From: Patescibacteria group bacterium
GTDB taxonomy: Bacteria > Patescibacteriota > Patescibacteriia > S139-126
Direction of reading: 5' to 3'
Length of the DNA: 12,788 nucleotides
NCBI GenBank assembly: GCA_015485755.1
Contig: WFTD01000076.1
Span: forward strand, 1 to 12,788
The translations under genes and the position numbers were made by a program. The notes under the pieces are model-generated. The model made no database searches. It saw only the letters and a program-made list of their open reading frames with translations, and was not told the DNA's origin. How positions within the stretch are numbered: the first letter of the stretch is position 1; each line of letters starts with the position of its first letter. This document shows positions 12,772 through 12,788 of this stretch, piece after piece.

Positions 12772-12785
12772 TAACCTAAAGGTTA
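12772..12785 (+). repeat. Small palindrome downstream of the last promoter
   Basis: TAACC-TAAA-GGTTA, 5-bp arms and a 4-nt centre, in the expected 5' leader of the next transcript. It could be a hairpin or an operator, but at this length it may be chance. Confidence 0.3.
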
Positions 12786-12788
12786 TGC

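Overview
The window looks like a low-GC genome of the Candidate Phyla Radiation (Patescibacteria). The grounds are the A+T-rich composition, the short densely packed genes all on the + strand, and a DUF5671-type membrane protein and an Asn-rich surface-repeat protein of kinds I associate with that group. Most start codons lack a Shine-Dalgarno sequence. No intact gene ends in TGA (11 TAA, 4 TAG). The taxonomic call is inference.

Layout. (1) 1-3994: a very large secreted, membrane-anchored surface protein (5' end outside the window) with four ~90-residue Asn-rich repeats, then two small unrecognised genes, the second a membrane protein, closed by a clear terminator at 3993-4020. (2) 4040-8757: a tight operon of scpA and scpB (kleisin and partner of the Smc complex), a secreted D-Ala-D-Ala carboxypeptidase, tpiA, a class II fructose-bisphosphate aldolase and a TPR protein, with gaps of 2-25 nt. 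(3) 8744-9819: a strong extended -10 promoter inside the end of the TPR gene, tRNA-Thr(GGT) wrapped in a long leader-trailer helix, a terminator, tRNA-Tyr(GTA), tRNA-Thr(TGT), rpmG (L33) and a lipoprotein. (4) 9820-10335: a repeat-rich, gene-poor stretch holding an intact tRNA-Trp(CCA) between two broken copies that share a perfect palindrome. (5) 10336-12788: a decayed ASCH-domain gene with a frameshift and a nonsense lesion, a short inorganic-pyrophosphatase-like gene, an encapsulin-type ferritin-like protein with no encapsulin nearby, a DUF5671-type membrane protein, a YtxJ-type bacilliredoxin-like protein, and a promoter pointing out of the window.

Regions 2 and 3 are core housekeeping: chromosome segregation, wall trimming, glycolysis and translation. 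The rpmG and tRNA-Trp genes are conventional neighbours of secE-nusG in bacteria, but here no secE or nusG follows. Instead there is a lipoprotein and a region of duplication and gene decay, so this looks like a synteny break. The ferritin-like and thioredoxin-fold genes near the end suggest iron and redox handling. The most unusual items are the tRNA-Trp mosaic, the tRNA-Thr leader-trailer helix, the orphan EncFtn-like gene and the repeat architecture of the surface protein. I do not see a complete new multi-gene system.
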